Positions 17,911 through 25,821 of a stretch of 42,742 nt of DNA are shown here, piece by piece. The notes under the pieces are model-generated. The model made no database searches. It was not told the origin of the DNA and was given only the letters and a program-made list of their open reading frames with translations. The first letter of the stretch is position 1. Each line of letters opens with the position of its first letter. The DNA is taken from contig CAYTBT010000026.1 in NCBI GenBank assembly GCA_964436125.1, positions 1 to 42,742 of the forward strand, written 5' to 3'. The position numbers were made by a program, and so were the translations under genes. Source of the stretch: CAYRFF01 sp964436125 (GTDB lineage Bacteria; Bacteroidota; Bacteroidia; Chitinophagales; Saprospiraceae).

Positions 17911-18087
17911 TCACAACGCAACCTGCCGCATATGACCTTAAAGGAAGGCATAGATCCCAAAAAAGATTTACGTCTTTACAACACCTCCCATATGCAGGCA
18001 CGGAATAATAGTGCCTTGAAGGAGAAACTGAGGAGACTGTATGATGGCGATTTTCATAATTTTTTCTATACCGAAGAAAGAGATTAA
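17911..18087 (+). pseudogene. duplicated C-terminal fragment of the lipase-like hydrolase
   Basis: Matches 16380-16559, the last 59 codons of the hydrolase, in frame and ending at its own TAA. The first 46 or so codons are nearly unchanged; the end diverges (LRRLYDGDFHNFFYTEERD). It lacks a start and the catalytic core. It marks the 5' edge of a tandem duplication that carried the lipoprotein gene. Confidence 0.88.
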
Positions 18088-18089
18088 TC

Positions 18090-19346
18090 ATGAGAATATT
18101 GACGTTCATTGTATATTGTTTACTCACAGGTATAACATGGGGTTGTCATAAAACCCCGATAGATCCACCTGATGATCCCGTTGATACAACGGAGATTACA
18201 GAAGAATATCCGATTGAAATTATATGGAAGGTGCCGCTTCATCCCGATACTATCCATTGTAGAGGAATGTATCCCGTTATGGATGGGAATAAGGTTTATT
18301 TTTCCAGGTGGTATAATAATAATCCGGAGGTAATAATGGGACTTGAAAAAGCAACCGGAAAAAAATTATGGGAGTATAAAGGGCTTCCGGATATGCTTTC
18401 CTTTCAATATACAGAACCATTAATCGATAATAATTTATTTGTATCGTGTGACAGAAATATTTATAATATAAATACAATTAATGGTCAACTACAATGGTCA
18501 ACTGAAGGACAATTTCCATTAATGAATATCTTGCCTCGTTTTTATATGGTGAATGGAAGTGTAAATATTGTACTTTATCCTGCGGGTCAAGTTCCTTGGA
18601 TGCCCTTAAACCAGCTTGTAAAACTTGATATTCAATCCGGACATGTATTGGATACATTAGTAACATTAAAAGAGAGTTCAGAAAACTCAGTAGATATAGA
18701 GAATGTGATCTACCACAAATATAAAAACGGCAACGACTGGATCTTGTTTAAGAATCGGGCGAAGGTCGCAGATTTCTACGCCTATGACTTGACGGGGGAT
18801 AGTGTGGTGTGGGTGAATTATGATTTTAATAATGGGTATAGTGTCGTGCTGGAAAATCCTGTGGTGTATAAAGATAATGTCATTTTCTCTGCCGGTACGC
18901 GCTTATTGTGCTATGACCTAGACGATGGGAGCTTAGTATGGAAAGTGGATAGACCTTCTTATGACATTAATCTGTATAAGGACGTTATATTTTGTTACTA
19001 TCGAAAAAATTCTGAACCATTAATACCCTCTTATGTATGTGCATACGATGCTGGAACCGGAAATCTTCTGTGGCAAACTGAAGTTACCGGAGAAGCAGAA
19101 TTTTCCAATAATTTTATCGTATATAAAGATAAATTATACTTTAGTGCCACTTATCTTCAATGCCTTGATGTGCATACGGGCAGAAAGCTATGGAAGTACC
19201 GACCTCCGGATTATAAACCGGGAACCAACTGGGATAAAAGTGTCTATGGAGAAGGAATGGTAATCGATCAAGAGACAGGCTATTGTTATATCAGCGATGG
19301 ATTCTTTGCTTTCTGCCTGAACTTGAATAATGTGGAGGTGCAGTGA
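18090..19346 (+). CDS. PQQ-like beta-propeller lipoprotein, copy 2
   Basis: 418 aa. The signal sequence differs from copy 1 (MRILTFIVYCLLTGITWGC, lipobox Cys 19) but is followed by the same linker style. The first about 255 residues have diverged from copy 1. The rest, from FSAGTRLLCYDLDDG to the end, is the same apart from one residue near the C-terminus (AFCLN against ALCLN). It starts 2 bp after the hydrolase-fragment stop, just as copy 1 abuts the intact hydrolase. The 3' flank after the stop (GTGAAAGAATGACTT) is also shared. Confidence 0.8.
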   Translation: MRILTFIVYCLLTGITWGCHKTPIDPPDDPVDTTEITEEYPIEIIWKVPLHPDTIHCRGMYPVMDGNKVYFSRWYNNNPEVIMGLEKATGKKLWEYKGLPDMLSFQYTEPLIDNNLFVSCDRNIYNINTINGQLQWSTEGQFPLMNILPRFYMVNGSVNIVLYPAGQVPWMPLNQLVKLDIQSGHVLDTLVTLKESSENSVDIENVIYHKYKNGNDWILFKNRAKVADFYAYDLTGDSVVWVNYDFNNGYSVVLENPVVYKDNVIFSAGTRLLCYDLDDGSLVWKVDRPSYDINLYKDVIFCYYRKNSEPLIPSYVCAYDAGTGNLLWQTEVTGEAEFSNNFIVYKDKLYFSATYLQCLDVHTGRKLWKYRPPDYKPGTNWDKSVYGEGMVIDQETGYCYISDGFFAFCLNLNNVEVQ

Positions 19347-19516
19347 AAGAATGACTTGTGCAAGGATTGAAGATATTTTATTATTTCTAGTCATTTGGTA
19401 CCTTTAAGATACGGTATAGACGTTTCCAATGAATTTCTTCAAAGTCTTTAAAACGTACTTCCTGGAATTTTTCTATACAACTCTCACAGGAAATAAATGC
19501 TCAATACTCTGCAATC

Positions 19517-19636
19517 ATCCGGTGACTTATCCAGCACGTGAATATTCAAGTCCAGATTACTCGCCGCCTGACACAGCATCTTCCCGAGCTGCCCGCCACC
19601 GAGAAACCCGATTATTTTGTCCTGACTGAATCCCAT
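19517..19636 (-). pseudogene. purK 5' fragment (40 codons)
   Basis: Minus-strand copy of the start of purK, frame intact from its ATG at 19636 to 19517, where homology ends abruptly. One visible change is Ile to Phe before LGGGQLG. It lies immediately upstream of dihydroorotase and is the counterpart of the intact purK 5' end at 2471-2590. Confidence 0.93.
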
Positions 19637-19701
19637 CGCAATGTTTTTACCATTTCTTGCCTCAAATGGAGTAAATTTTCTACCTTGGAGCTTATGAACT
19701 A
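19517..19701. repeat. right copy of 185-bp direct repeat bounding the 16.9-kb block
   Basis: Partner of 2471-2655. It includes the purK fragment, the spacer, the ribosome-binding GGAG and the first codons of dihydroorotase. Recombination between the copies would remove 17,046 bp and rejoin intact purK to dihydroorotase. Confidence 0.9.
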
Positions 19702-21037
19702 CGACACAATACTGAAAAATGCCCGCATCGTTAATCGCGGCGAGATAATTGAGGGCGACATTGCCATTAAGGATAAGCGCATCGTGAAAATAGATACCGT
19801 TATTTCAGCTTCCGCAAATGCCATTCACGACCTCAACGGCAATTTTCTCATTCCGGGAGCAATTGATGATCAGGTGCATTTCCGTGAGCCCGGCCTCACA
19901 CAAAAGGCGACCATTTATACCGAATCTCGTGCCGCTGTTGCCGGTGGTGTAACCAGTTTTATGGAAATGCCCAATACCAAGCCACCGGCAATCACTCAGG
20001 AATTACTGCAGGACAAATACGACATTGCATCTCAATCCTCCCTCGCCAATTATTCCTTCTTCATGGGCACTTCCAATGAAAATATCGAGGAGGTTTTGAA
20101 GACACCGATCGACAAAGTCTGCGGTTTAAAGATATTCATGGGCTCCAGTACCGGAAATATGCTCGTCGATAATGAACAGACTCTGGAAGCTATTTTCTCT
20201 CGTGTCAATATGCTCATCGCCACGCATTGTGAGGATGAAGAAACGATAAGAAAAAACCTCGCAAAGGCCAAGGCAGAATACGGCGAAAATATCCCCATGG
20301 AAATGCATCCGATTATCCGCGATGTGGAAGCCTGCTATAAATCTTCTTCCATGGCTGCCGAACTTGCCAAAAAGCACAATGCACGACTGCATATTTTACA
20401 CATTACAACAGAAAAAGAACTATCCTTATTTGACGAAAGTCTGCCGATAAAGGACCGGCGGATAAGTGCAGAAGTATGTGTGCATCATCTGACTTTTGAC
20501 GCAAGTCAATACGCAACACTGGGAAGTAAAATAAAATGTAATCCCGCGGTGAAAGACGCCGGCCAGAAAGCAGCATTACTACAGGGCTTGAAAGACGGAA
20601 AATTTGCGGTGATTGCGACCGATCATGCACCGCATACAGCCGAAGAAAAATCGCACCCTTATCTCACTTGTCCGTCGGGATTGCCGCTCGTGCAACACAG
20701 CATACCGATGATGTTGCAATTTTATCACCGTGGCGAACTTGAATTACCATTTATCGTACAGAAAATGAGTCATGATCCGGCAGAATTATTTGAGATTGAC
20801 GATCGCGGTTATGTTGAGGAAGGCTATTATGCCGATCTTGTCGAGCTGGATATCGATGAAGAATGGCAGGTCAACAAAAACAATATTTTCTACAAGTGTG
20901 GCTGGTCACCACTGGAAGGACAGACCTTAAAAGGCCGGATTAAAAAGACCTGGGTAAACGGTCATCTCGCCTATGCCGACGGAAAATTTGATGAAAGTCA
21001 GGGCGGGATGAGGTTGAGTTTTACGAGACGCTCGTGA
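19694..21037 (+). CDS. pyrC: dihydroorotase
   Basis: 447 aa, amidohydrolase fold, third step of pyrimidine synthesis (carbamoyl aspartate to dihydroorotate). The start at 19694 gives MNYDTILKNARIVN, the usual beginning, with GGAG at 19687; the longer open frame upstream is the purK fragment read backwards. Motifs: DDQVHFREPG near residue 59, FMEMPNTKPP, ATHCEDE, ILHITTEKE, VCVHHLTFD, ATDHAPHTAEEK with the catalytic Asp, and a C-terminal HDPAELF. The first His of the canonical HxH metal pair reads Gln. I recall this in other Bacteroidota dihydroorotases but cannot verify it here. The C-terminal residues and the stop codon run into a heptamer array. Confidence 0.94.
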   Translation: MNYDTILKNARIVNRGEIIEGDIAIKDKRIVKIDTVISASANAIHDLNGNFLIPGAIDDQVHFREPGLTQKATIYTESRAAVAGGVTSFMEMPNTKPPAITQELLQDKYDIASQSSLANYSFFMGTSNENIEEVLKTPIDKVCGLKIFMGSSTGNMLVDNEQTLEAIFSRVNMLIATHCEDEETIRKNLAKAKAEYGENIPMEMHPIIRDVEACYKSSSMAAELAKKHNARLHILHITTEKELSLFDESLPIKDRRISAEVCVHHLTFDASQYATLGSKIKCNPAVKDAGQKAALLQGLKDGKFAVIATDHAPHTAEEKSHPYLTCPSGLPLVQHSIPMMLQFYHRGELELPFIVQKMSHDPAELFEIDDRGYVEEGYYADLVELDIDEEWQVNKNNIFYKCGWSPLEGQTLKGRIKKTWVNGHLAYADGKFDESQGGMRLSFTRRS

Positions 21038-21060
21038 TTCGTGATCCGTAACTCGTAACT
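21033..21060 (+). repeat. heptamer array at the dihydroorotase stop codon
   Basis: Four 7-bp units (CGTGATT, CGTGATC, CGTAACT twice). The stop TGA 21035-21037 is inside the first unit. Confidence 0.88.
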
Positions 21061-21167
21061 GGATGAATCTTGAATGAATATTGTCTTGTAAGTTCGTACG
21101 GCTCTTCGAGCCCCTCAGGACGGAACGGTGCAAATTTTAAAGTCGTGAAGGCGAAGAGTCGTGTGGA

Positions 21168-21198
21168 TTTGAAACCATTGGTCAGGGAACTATTTTTG
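21168..21198 (+). promoter_or_regulatory. Bacteroidota-type promoter for the RelE-type TA operon
   Basis: TTTG at 21168-21171, a 19-base spacer, and TATTTTTG at 21191-21198: an exact match to the TTTG / TAnnTTTG pattern. It lies about 90 bases upstream of the antitoxin start, in the correct orientation. Confidence 0.65.
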
Positions 21199-21286
21199 TT
21201 TAAATATGATTTACATTATGATTGAATGTTTGTTTCTCGATGTATTATGAGGGAATGACAATTATAAAACGGAAATATTTTAGGCA

Positions 21287-21499
21287 ATGAAATTAGTAAT
21301 TGACATAAATGAAAGTAAAGTTCCTTTTTTTATGGAATTACTTGACAATCTTGATTTTGTTAAGGTGCTGGAAGAGGTGAACGATGATGAAAAAGTCAAA
21401 GTTATTCACGACTTAGTTGAGGCATTTAATGATGTAAGATCACACTTAAAAGGAGAAAAACAACTCACATCTGCAAAAGACCTACTCAATGAGGTATGA
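21287..21499 (+). CDS. antitoxin of a RelE-type toxin-antitoxin pair
   Basis: 70 aa, acidic, predicted mostly helical (MKLVIDINESKVPFFMELLD and on). It has no clear DNA-binding motif. The call rests on its size, its position before a toxin gene and an 11-bp overlap with that gene, all typical of type II modules. It would neutralise the toxin encoded next. Confidence 0.75.
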   Translation: MKLVIDINESKVPFFMELLDNLDFVKVLEEVNDDEKVKVIHDLVEAFNDVRSHLKGEKQLTSAKDLLNEV

Positions 21500-21821
21500 G
21501 GTAATTGTCACTAAACCATTTCAACGCAATTATAAAAAACTCTCTAAAAAATACCGTTCTCTAAAATCAGACTTGCTTCCTGTTATTGAAGAACTTGAGA
21601 AAAATCCTACTCTTGGAATATCACTTGGTAAGGGATGTTACAAGATTAGAGTGGCAATTTCCTCCAAAGGTAAAGGGAAATCCGGTGGTGCGAGGCTTAT
21701 CACTTATATCCGTGTCGTGGAAGGAAAAGTCTTCCTTCTCGATATCTACGACAAGTCTTCAAAAGCCAGCCTCACAACCAGTGAACTTAAACGATTACTG
21801 AAATTAATTTCTGATAGTTAA
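21489..21821 (+). CDS. RelE/ParE-type toxin
   Basis: 110 aa, very basic. The N-terminus MRYEVIVTKPFQRNYKKLSKKY and the central GISLGKGCYKIRVAI, then GGARLITYIRVVEGKVFLLDIYDKSSK, are typical of the RelE/HigB-like fold. Family members cleave ribosome-bound mRNA; which subfamily applies is uncertain. The gene appears intact: no stop, normal length, and a good overlap with the antitoxin. Confidence 0.82.
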   Translation: MRYEVIVTKPFQRNYKKLSKKYRSLKSDLLPVIEELEKNPTLGISLGKGCYKIRVAISSKGKGKSGGARLITYIRVVEGKVFLLDIYDKSSKASLTTSELKRLLKLISDS

Positions 21822-22157
21822 ATAAAGTGCCGAATCACGAAATTGAAGAGTCTCAGAAGTGCAATGAAATTTCCGTGATTCTTAACTGGTCGAGACTTGG
21901 TAATAGGGTGAGGTCGTAACGGTGATAAGGCGTAAAGATGTGGAAAAAGGAATCTGCAAGAATTTCACTCGTAAATCCGCACGGCCGTGCGAGACCCTCA
22001 GGACGGAACGGTGCGAACCGGTTAAAAAACTAATTGTTACGGCATTCAGCACAATGGATAAACATTGCATTAAGCAGAGATCCTGATATATCGGAACGGA
22101 CACACACGAATCCATATAAGCAAAGTAGTAGGATGCGCTTGAGTTTTACGAGACGCT

Positions 22158-22198
22158 CGTATTCGTGACTCGTAACTGGTAATTCGTGACTGGTTATT
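22158..22198 (+). repeat. heptamer array (six units, one short)
   Basis: Units such as CGTGACT, CGTAACT, GGTAATT and GGTTATT, preceded at about 22127-22157 by a copy of the dihydroorotase 3' end (GAGTTTTACGAGACGCTCGT). The surrounding 21822-22512 is noncoding. It holds a GGACGGAACGGTGCGAACC-type repeat near 22000 and a small CCCC/GGGG hairpin near 22220. Confidence 0.8.
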
Positions 22199-22512
22199 GT
22201 GTAATGTAGCGATGGCAATCCCCTTAGGGGAAAAAGGGGCGAGTGCTAGCAATTTATTCCGTAACTCGTAACTGGATGAATCTTGAATGAATATTGTCTT
22301 GTAGGTTCGTACGGAAACCACCCCGAGCACCTACGGTGGCCACCCCATCAGAAGGAGTGGAATTGTACCGGGATGAATTCCTAAAAATTCAGCTATATGT
22401 TCTACGATCTTTACTATTTTCACCTTGTGCTCTCAGAGTAATACCTATTAACCTGCGTAGTTTTCTAAAATAATTCATTATTATGCAAACTACAGCATAC
22501 AATCTACTTTGC

Positions 22513-23196
22513 TTAAAAATTAAAATTCACTGTCAATCCTCCCCTGTATATCCTATCTCCTGATTCTTGAAAAAAGATAGCAGATGCCTGCACTCCTATC
22601 CCTAAAATTTCACTTATCTGATAGGAATAATCAATTCTAAAAATAGTCCCATAATCCCAGTAACTCGTATAAAGTGGGACAATTAAGGTTATTGGAGTAT
22701 TGGGTTCAATAAAGGGTGAAGTAAATTTTCCGGGGATTGCCTCCGTAATATAAGATTGCTCATTTATAGAAATGCCAAGGCCGGTAGATAAACTTAATTG
22801 ATGGTTTAAATTTTTTAAAAAGTCATAACCGAGATATAAGTACAATGTTTTATGCATTTGTTTATCAGGCTTAGCTTTAGTGTCAATCCAACCTACATCT
22901 GTTGTTAAATCTCTATTAAGACCTTCCCACATTAAGTTATAGGTATGTTCATTGGTAACAGTTGTAGCATTTTCAAAGGTTATATATCCGATAAAACTTG
23001 AACTATACGAGAAATCAAATCCAATCCCACCATGAAATCTCCCTATAAAATTATACCCATATCTATTATCAATGGAAAATGCCGGCACATCACCCGAGGT
23101 AAACCATCCATAAGAGTATGTCGATGAAAAAAAATGCTGTGCGGATACGACAGTAGAAGCAGTTATAAATGTGATTATCAGTAAATATCGTTTCAT
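22513..23196 (-). CDS. outer-membrane beta-barrel-like protein, copy 1
   Basis: 227 aa. The Met at 23196 gives a clean signal peptide (MKRYLLIITFITASTVVSAQ); the open frame further upstream lacks one. The mature part has alternating strands rich in Tyr, Phe and Gly, and ends GGLTVNFNF, the aromatic-terminal strand typical of outer-membrane barrels. No specific family recognised. A possible -7 box TAGCTTTG lies on the minus strand at 23345-23352, leaving a leader of about 150 bases that contains a hairpin. Confidence 0.72.
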   Translation of the reverse strand: MKRYLLIITFITASTVVSAQHFFSSTYSYGWFTSGDVPAFSIDNRYGYNFIGRFHGGIGFDFSYSSSFIGYITFENATTVTNEHTYNLMWEGLNRDLTTDVGWIDTKAKPDKQMHKTLYLYLGYDFLKNLNHQLSLSTGLGISINEQSYITEAIPGKFTSPFIEPNTPITLIVPLYTSYWDYGTIFRIDYSYQISEILGIGVQASAIFFQESGDRIYRGGLTVNFNF

Positions 23197-23233
23197 CTCT
23201 TGAAATTTTAATTGTTCTAAAATACGAATAACC

Positions 23234-23260
23234 CAGAGAACCATTTTTCTTGGTTCTCTG
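23234..23260. promoter_or_regulatory. hairpin CAGAGAACC / GGTTCTCTG in the OMP leader
   Basis: A perfect 9-bp stem with a 9-base T-rich loop, 37 bases upstream of the OMP start. In the second segment copy (25035-25061) one stem base is changed (GCTTCTCTG). It could be a terminator, attenuator or operator. Confidence 0.5.
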
Positions 23261-23320
23261 GATAATTTGACAAGTTACTAACTTTCATGTAATTGCCCAC
23301 CCAATAACCCGCCATTTAAT

Positions 23321-23338
23321 CCACATTCGGATATGTGG
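23321..23338. promoter_or_regulatory. inverted repeat CCACAT-6-ATGTGG before the antitoxin
   Basis: A perfect 6-bp inverted repeat about 50 bases before the antitoxin ATG, placed where a toxin-antitoxin autoregulator would bind. In the second segment the right arm is ATGCGG, so symmetry is broken there. Confidence 0.4.
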
Positions 23339-23387
23339 AACTCTCTCAAAGCTATTATCGTTAGTAATAAACAGAAACTAGAACAGT

Positions 23388-23606
23388 ATGGAAACACTTA
23401 CAATTGAAATATTAAATCCCGAGGTTAAAGAGCTCTTACAGAATCTGGCAAAAATGGATTTAATCAGAATAAAAGAGGATTCATCGCCTATGGAATTTAA
23501 TGCCTTGCTAGAAAAATTGCGTTCTAATGCAGACAATGCCCCTACTTATGAGGAAATTTCAGAAGAGGTTGAAGTTGTAAGAGAAAAACGTAATGGAACC
23601 GATTAA
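23388..23606 (+). CDS. antitoxin for a PIN toxin, copy 1
   Basis: 72 aa (METLTIEILNPEVKELLQNL and on), acidic and helical, of the type found next to COG1569 PIN toxins in Bacteroidota. It overlaps the start of the toxin reading frame by 14 bp. The frame is intact although its toxin partner is broken. The copy at 25189 encodes the same protein. Confidence 0.78.
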   Translation: METLTIEILNPEVKELLQNLAKMDLIRIKEDSSPMEFNALLEKLRSNADNAPTYEEISEEVEVVREKRNGTD

Positions 23607-23910
23607 AATCATCCTCGATACCAATATTTGAATTAGTTATTTAATCTCTGATTCTTTCAAGGAACTTGACGTTTTAATAAAGGAGCATAGAGTTAGGATT
23701 CTTTTCAGTACCGAGCTAATTTCAGAATTTATTGAAGTTGTAAATCGCCCAAAATTTCATTCTTATTTTTCACAAGCAGATGTGGTAAGCTTATTGGAAA
23801 ACATGAAGGTATATGGTGAAATCATTGAAATTAAATCTACGGTTACTATGTGCAGAGATAAAAAAGACAACTTTCTCTTGGAACTCGCAAAAGATGGGCA
23901 AGCTGATTAT
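23593..23910 (+). pseudogene. PIN-domain toxin, internal TGA and truncated 3' end
   Basis: The frame reads MEPIKIILDTNI, then TGA (23629-23631), then ISYLISDSFKELDVL and on to CRDKKDNFLLELAKDGQADY. It matches the COG1569 PIN family, in which DTN is the first acidic active-site motif and the next residue is usually Trp, so TGG has become TGA. Homology ends at 23910, just before the usual LITGDKDLL motif with its acidic residues, and unrelated repeat-containing DNA follows. A product would lack the active site at both ends. It would have been an RNase toxin. Confidence 0.85.
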
Positions 23911-24046
23911 GCGAGTGGGCGCTGGGGCGCATGGACGATGAGGAGATAGGGCGGACAGCTGTAAGTCCGGCAGAGATGTAAAGCCAAGCGATACACGAAT
24001 CCACATCAATAAACTATCGGGTTGGGGTTGAGTTTTACGGGGCGCT

Positions 24047-24074
24047 CGTGATTCGTGATCCGTAACTCGTAACT
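24047..24074 (+). repeat. heptamer array following a dihydroorotase 3'-end copy
   Basis: The same four units, in the same order, as at 21033-21060. They are preceded by GTTGAGTTTTACGGGGCGCT, nearly the last codons of dihydroorotase, and followed by the same 40 or so bases. The block 24026-24115 is therefore a copy of 21013-21102. Confidence 0.85.
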
Positions 24075-24313
24075 GGATGAATCTTGAATGAATATTGTCT
24101 TGTAAGTTCGTACGGAAACCACCCCGAGCACCTACGGTGGCCACCCCATCAGAAGGAGTGGAATTGTACCGGGATGAATTCCTAAAAATTCAGCTATATG
24201 TTCTACGATCTTTACTATTTTCACCTTGTGCTCTCAGAGTAATACCTATTAACCTGCGTAGTTTTCTAAAATAATTCATTATTATGCAAACTACAGCATA
24301 CAATCTACTTTGC

Positions 24314-24997
24314 TTAAAAATTAAAATTCACTGTCAATCCTCCCCTGTATATCCTATCTCCTGACTCAATAAAAAAGATAGCAGATGCCTGCACTCCTAT
24401 TTCCACGACTTTGCTTATCTGGTAGGAATAATCAAACCTAAAAATAAGCCCATAATCCCAAAAACTCGTATAAAGCGGGACAATTAAATTTATAGGTATA
24501 TTGGGTTCCAATAAGGGCATGGTAAATTTTCCGGGAAGAACCTCTGTTATGTAAGTCAATTCATTTTGTGAAATTGCAAATCCAGAAGAAAAGCTCAAAA
24601 GATGATTTTTATTCTTTAAGAAATCATATCCGAAATATATATACAAAGATTTATGCATTTGCTTTTCCGGTTTGGCTCTGGTATCAATCCAACCTACGTC
24701 TGTTGTTAACTTCCTATTCCAACCTTCAAATAGGAGATTATACGTATATTCATTAGTTACTGAAGTAGCATTTTCATAGGTAATAAATGGGATAAATCTT
24801 GAACCATAAGTAAAATCTATTCCAACACCCCCAAAGTACCTACCTAAAAAGTAATATCCAAGTCTATTATCAATTGAAAAAGCCGCCATATCACCAGAGG
24901 TATACCATGCATAAGAAATAGAAGATGTAAAAAAGTATTGTGCAGATGCGATGGTGGAAACAGTCATGAATGTAATAATTAGGATATATCGTTTCAT
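24314..24997 (-). CDS. outer-membrane beta-barrel-like protein, copy 2
   Basis: 227 aa, same length and layout as the protein at 22513, with signal peptide MKRYILIITFMTVSTIASAQ and C-terminus GGLTVNFNF. Many substitutions are spread through the barrel, mostly conservative, with no frame damage. That suggests both copies have been kept under selection after an older duplication, unlike the neighbouring toxin genes. Confidence 0.7.
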   Translation of the reverse strand: MKRYILIITFMTVSTIASAQYFFTSSISYAWYTSGDMAAFSIDNRLGYYFLGRYFGGVGIDFTYGSRFIPFITYENATSVTNEYTYNLLFEGWNRKLTTDVGWIDTRAKPEKQMHKSLYIYFGYDFLKNKNHLLSFSSGFAISQNELTYITEVLPGKFTMPLLEPNIPINLIVPLYTSFWDYGLIFRFDYSYQISKVVEIGVQASAIFFIESGDRIYRGGLTVNFNF

Positions 24998-25188
24998 CTC
25001 TTGAAATTTTAATTGTTCTAAAATACGAAAAACCCAGAGAACCATTTTTCTTGCTTCTCTGGATAATTTGACAAGTTACTAACTTTCATGTAATTGCCCA
25101 CCCAATAGCCCACCATTTAATCCACATTCGAATATGCGGAACTCTCTCAAAGCTATTATCGTTAGTAATAAACAGAAACTAGAACAGT

Positions 25189-25407
25189 ATGGAAACACTT
25201 ACAATTGAAATATTAAATCCCGAGGTTAAAGAGCTCTTACAGAATCTGGCAAAAATGGATTTAATCAGAATAAAAGAGGATTCATCGCCTATGGAATTTA
25301 ATGCCTTGCTAGAAAAATTGCGTTCTAATGCAGACAATGCCCCTACTTATGAGGAAATTTCAGAAGAGGTTGAAGTTGTAAGAGAAAAACGTAATGGAAC
25401 CGATTAA
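25189..25407 (+). CDS. antitoxin for a PIN toxin, copy 2
   Basis: 72 aa, the same protein as the one at 23388. The downstream toxin frame is reduced to about 29 codons, so this is an orphan antitoxin. The lack of divergence next to a diverged OMP gene hints at recent gene conversion or strong constraint. Confidence 0.75.
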   Translation: METLTIEILNPEVKELLQNLAKMDLIRIKEDSSPMEFNALLEKLRSNADNAPTYEEISEEVEVVREKRNGTD

Positions 25408-25480
25408 AATCATCCTCGATACCAATATTTGAATTAGTTATTTAAGCTCTGATTCTTTCAAGGAACTCGACGTTTTAATA
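25394..25480 (+). pseudogene. PIN-domain toxin remnant, copy 2
   Basis: The first 29 codons of the PIN toxin, with the same TGA after DTNI (25430-25432). It is cut at 25480 where a MITE-like terminal sequence (ACCCAAATCATGCAATAGAA) begins. Confidence 0.85.
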
Positions 25481-25748
25481 CCCAAATCATGCAATAGAAA
25501 TATGACTGAATATAGTTTCGGCTCAACCGGGGCCTTTGGCGACTTACGACCATTTGCCAGGCAATATTCGGTCATCTGATCCAGGGAAAGGAGCTGATCC
25601 TGGTGACTGACCTCGGAGAGGTCAAATTAGGTTAGCACATAAGTTCACAGGAGGACCGACCTCGGAGAGGTCGTATTAGATTACGTAAAAAAAGAGGCCG
25701 CAAGGCGTCATTGAAGCCTATGTGGATGAACAAAAAAACAACTTCTCG

Positions 25749-25774
25749 TAGGTTCGCACGGCCGTGCGAACCTA
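25749..25774. repeat. 26-bp perfect palindrome, TAGGTTCGCACGG centre
   Basis: TAGGTTCGCACGG followed by its exact complement. Partial matches occur near 21978 (CCGCACGGCCGTGCGAG) and near 42408 (GCCGTGCGAACCTAC), so it is a dispersed REP-like sequence in this genome. Confidence 0.7.
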
Positions 25775-25821
25775 TATATATAAAAATAAAAAAATGACTA
25801 ATCCCACAAACTCCATCACAA

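Larger units (their letters stand above)
16380..19346 (+). repeat. tandem duplication of about 1.53 kb (hydrolase tail plus lipoprotein gene)
   Basis: Unit 1 runs from 16380 to about 17843 and unit 2 from 17911 to about 19363. The offset is 1,531 bp at the left edge and 1,520 bp at the gene ends, so small indels lie in the diverged middle. The unit edges and the lipoprotein 3' half are near-identical; the lipoprotein 5' half is not. Confidence 0.85.
22260..23679. repeat. 1.42-kb duplicated segment, unit 1
   Basis: Paired with 24061-25480 at a constant offset of 1,801 bp at every point I checked. It carries an outer-membrane protein gene, an antitoxin gene and the start of a PIN toxin. The left edge is the first CGTAACT heptamer. 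Confidence 0.88.
24061..25480. repeat. 1.42-kb duplicated segment, unit 2
   Basis: Second copy of 22260-23679. The OMP part has diverged; the antitoxin part and the flanks are nearly unchanged. The right edge, after GTTTTAATA, coincides with the terminus of a MITE-like element. Confidence 0.88.

Noticed and set aside
19387..19500. A 37-codon open minus-strand frame ending at TAG 19389-19387 (ISCESCIEKFQE-like reading)
   Set aside because: It has protein-like composition and could be the tail of a lost gene next to the insertion edge, but it has no start, and I recognise no family.
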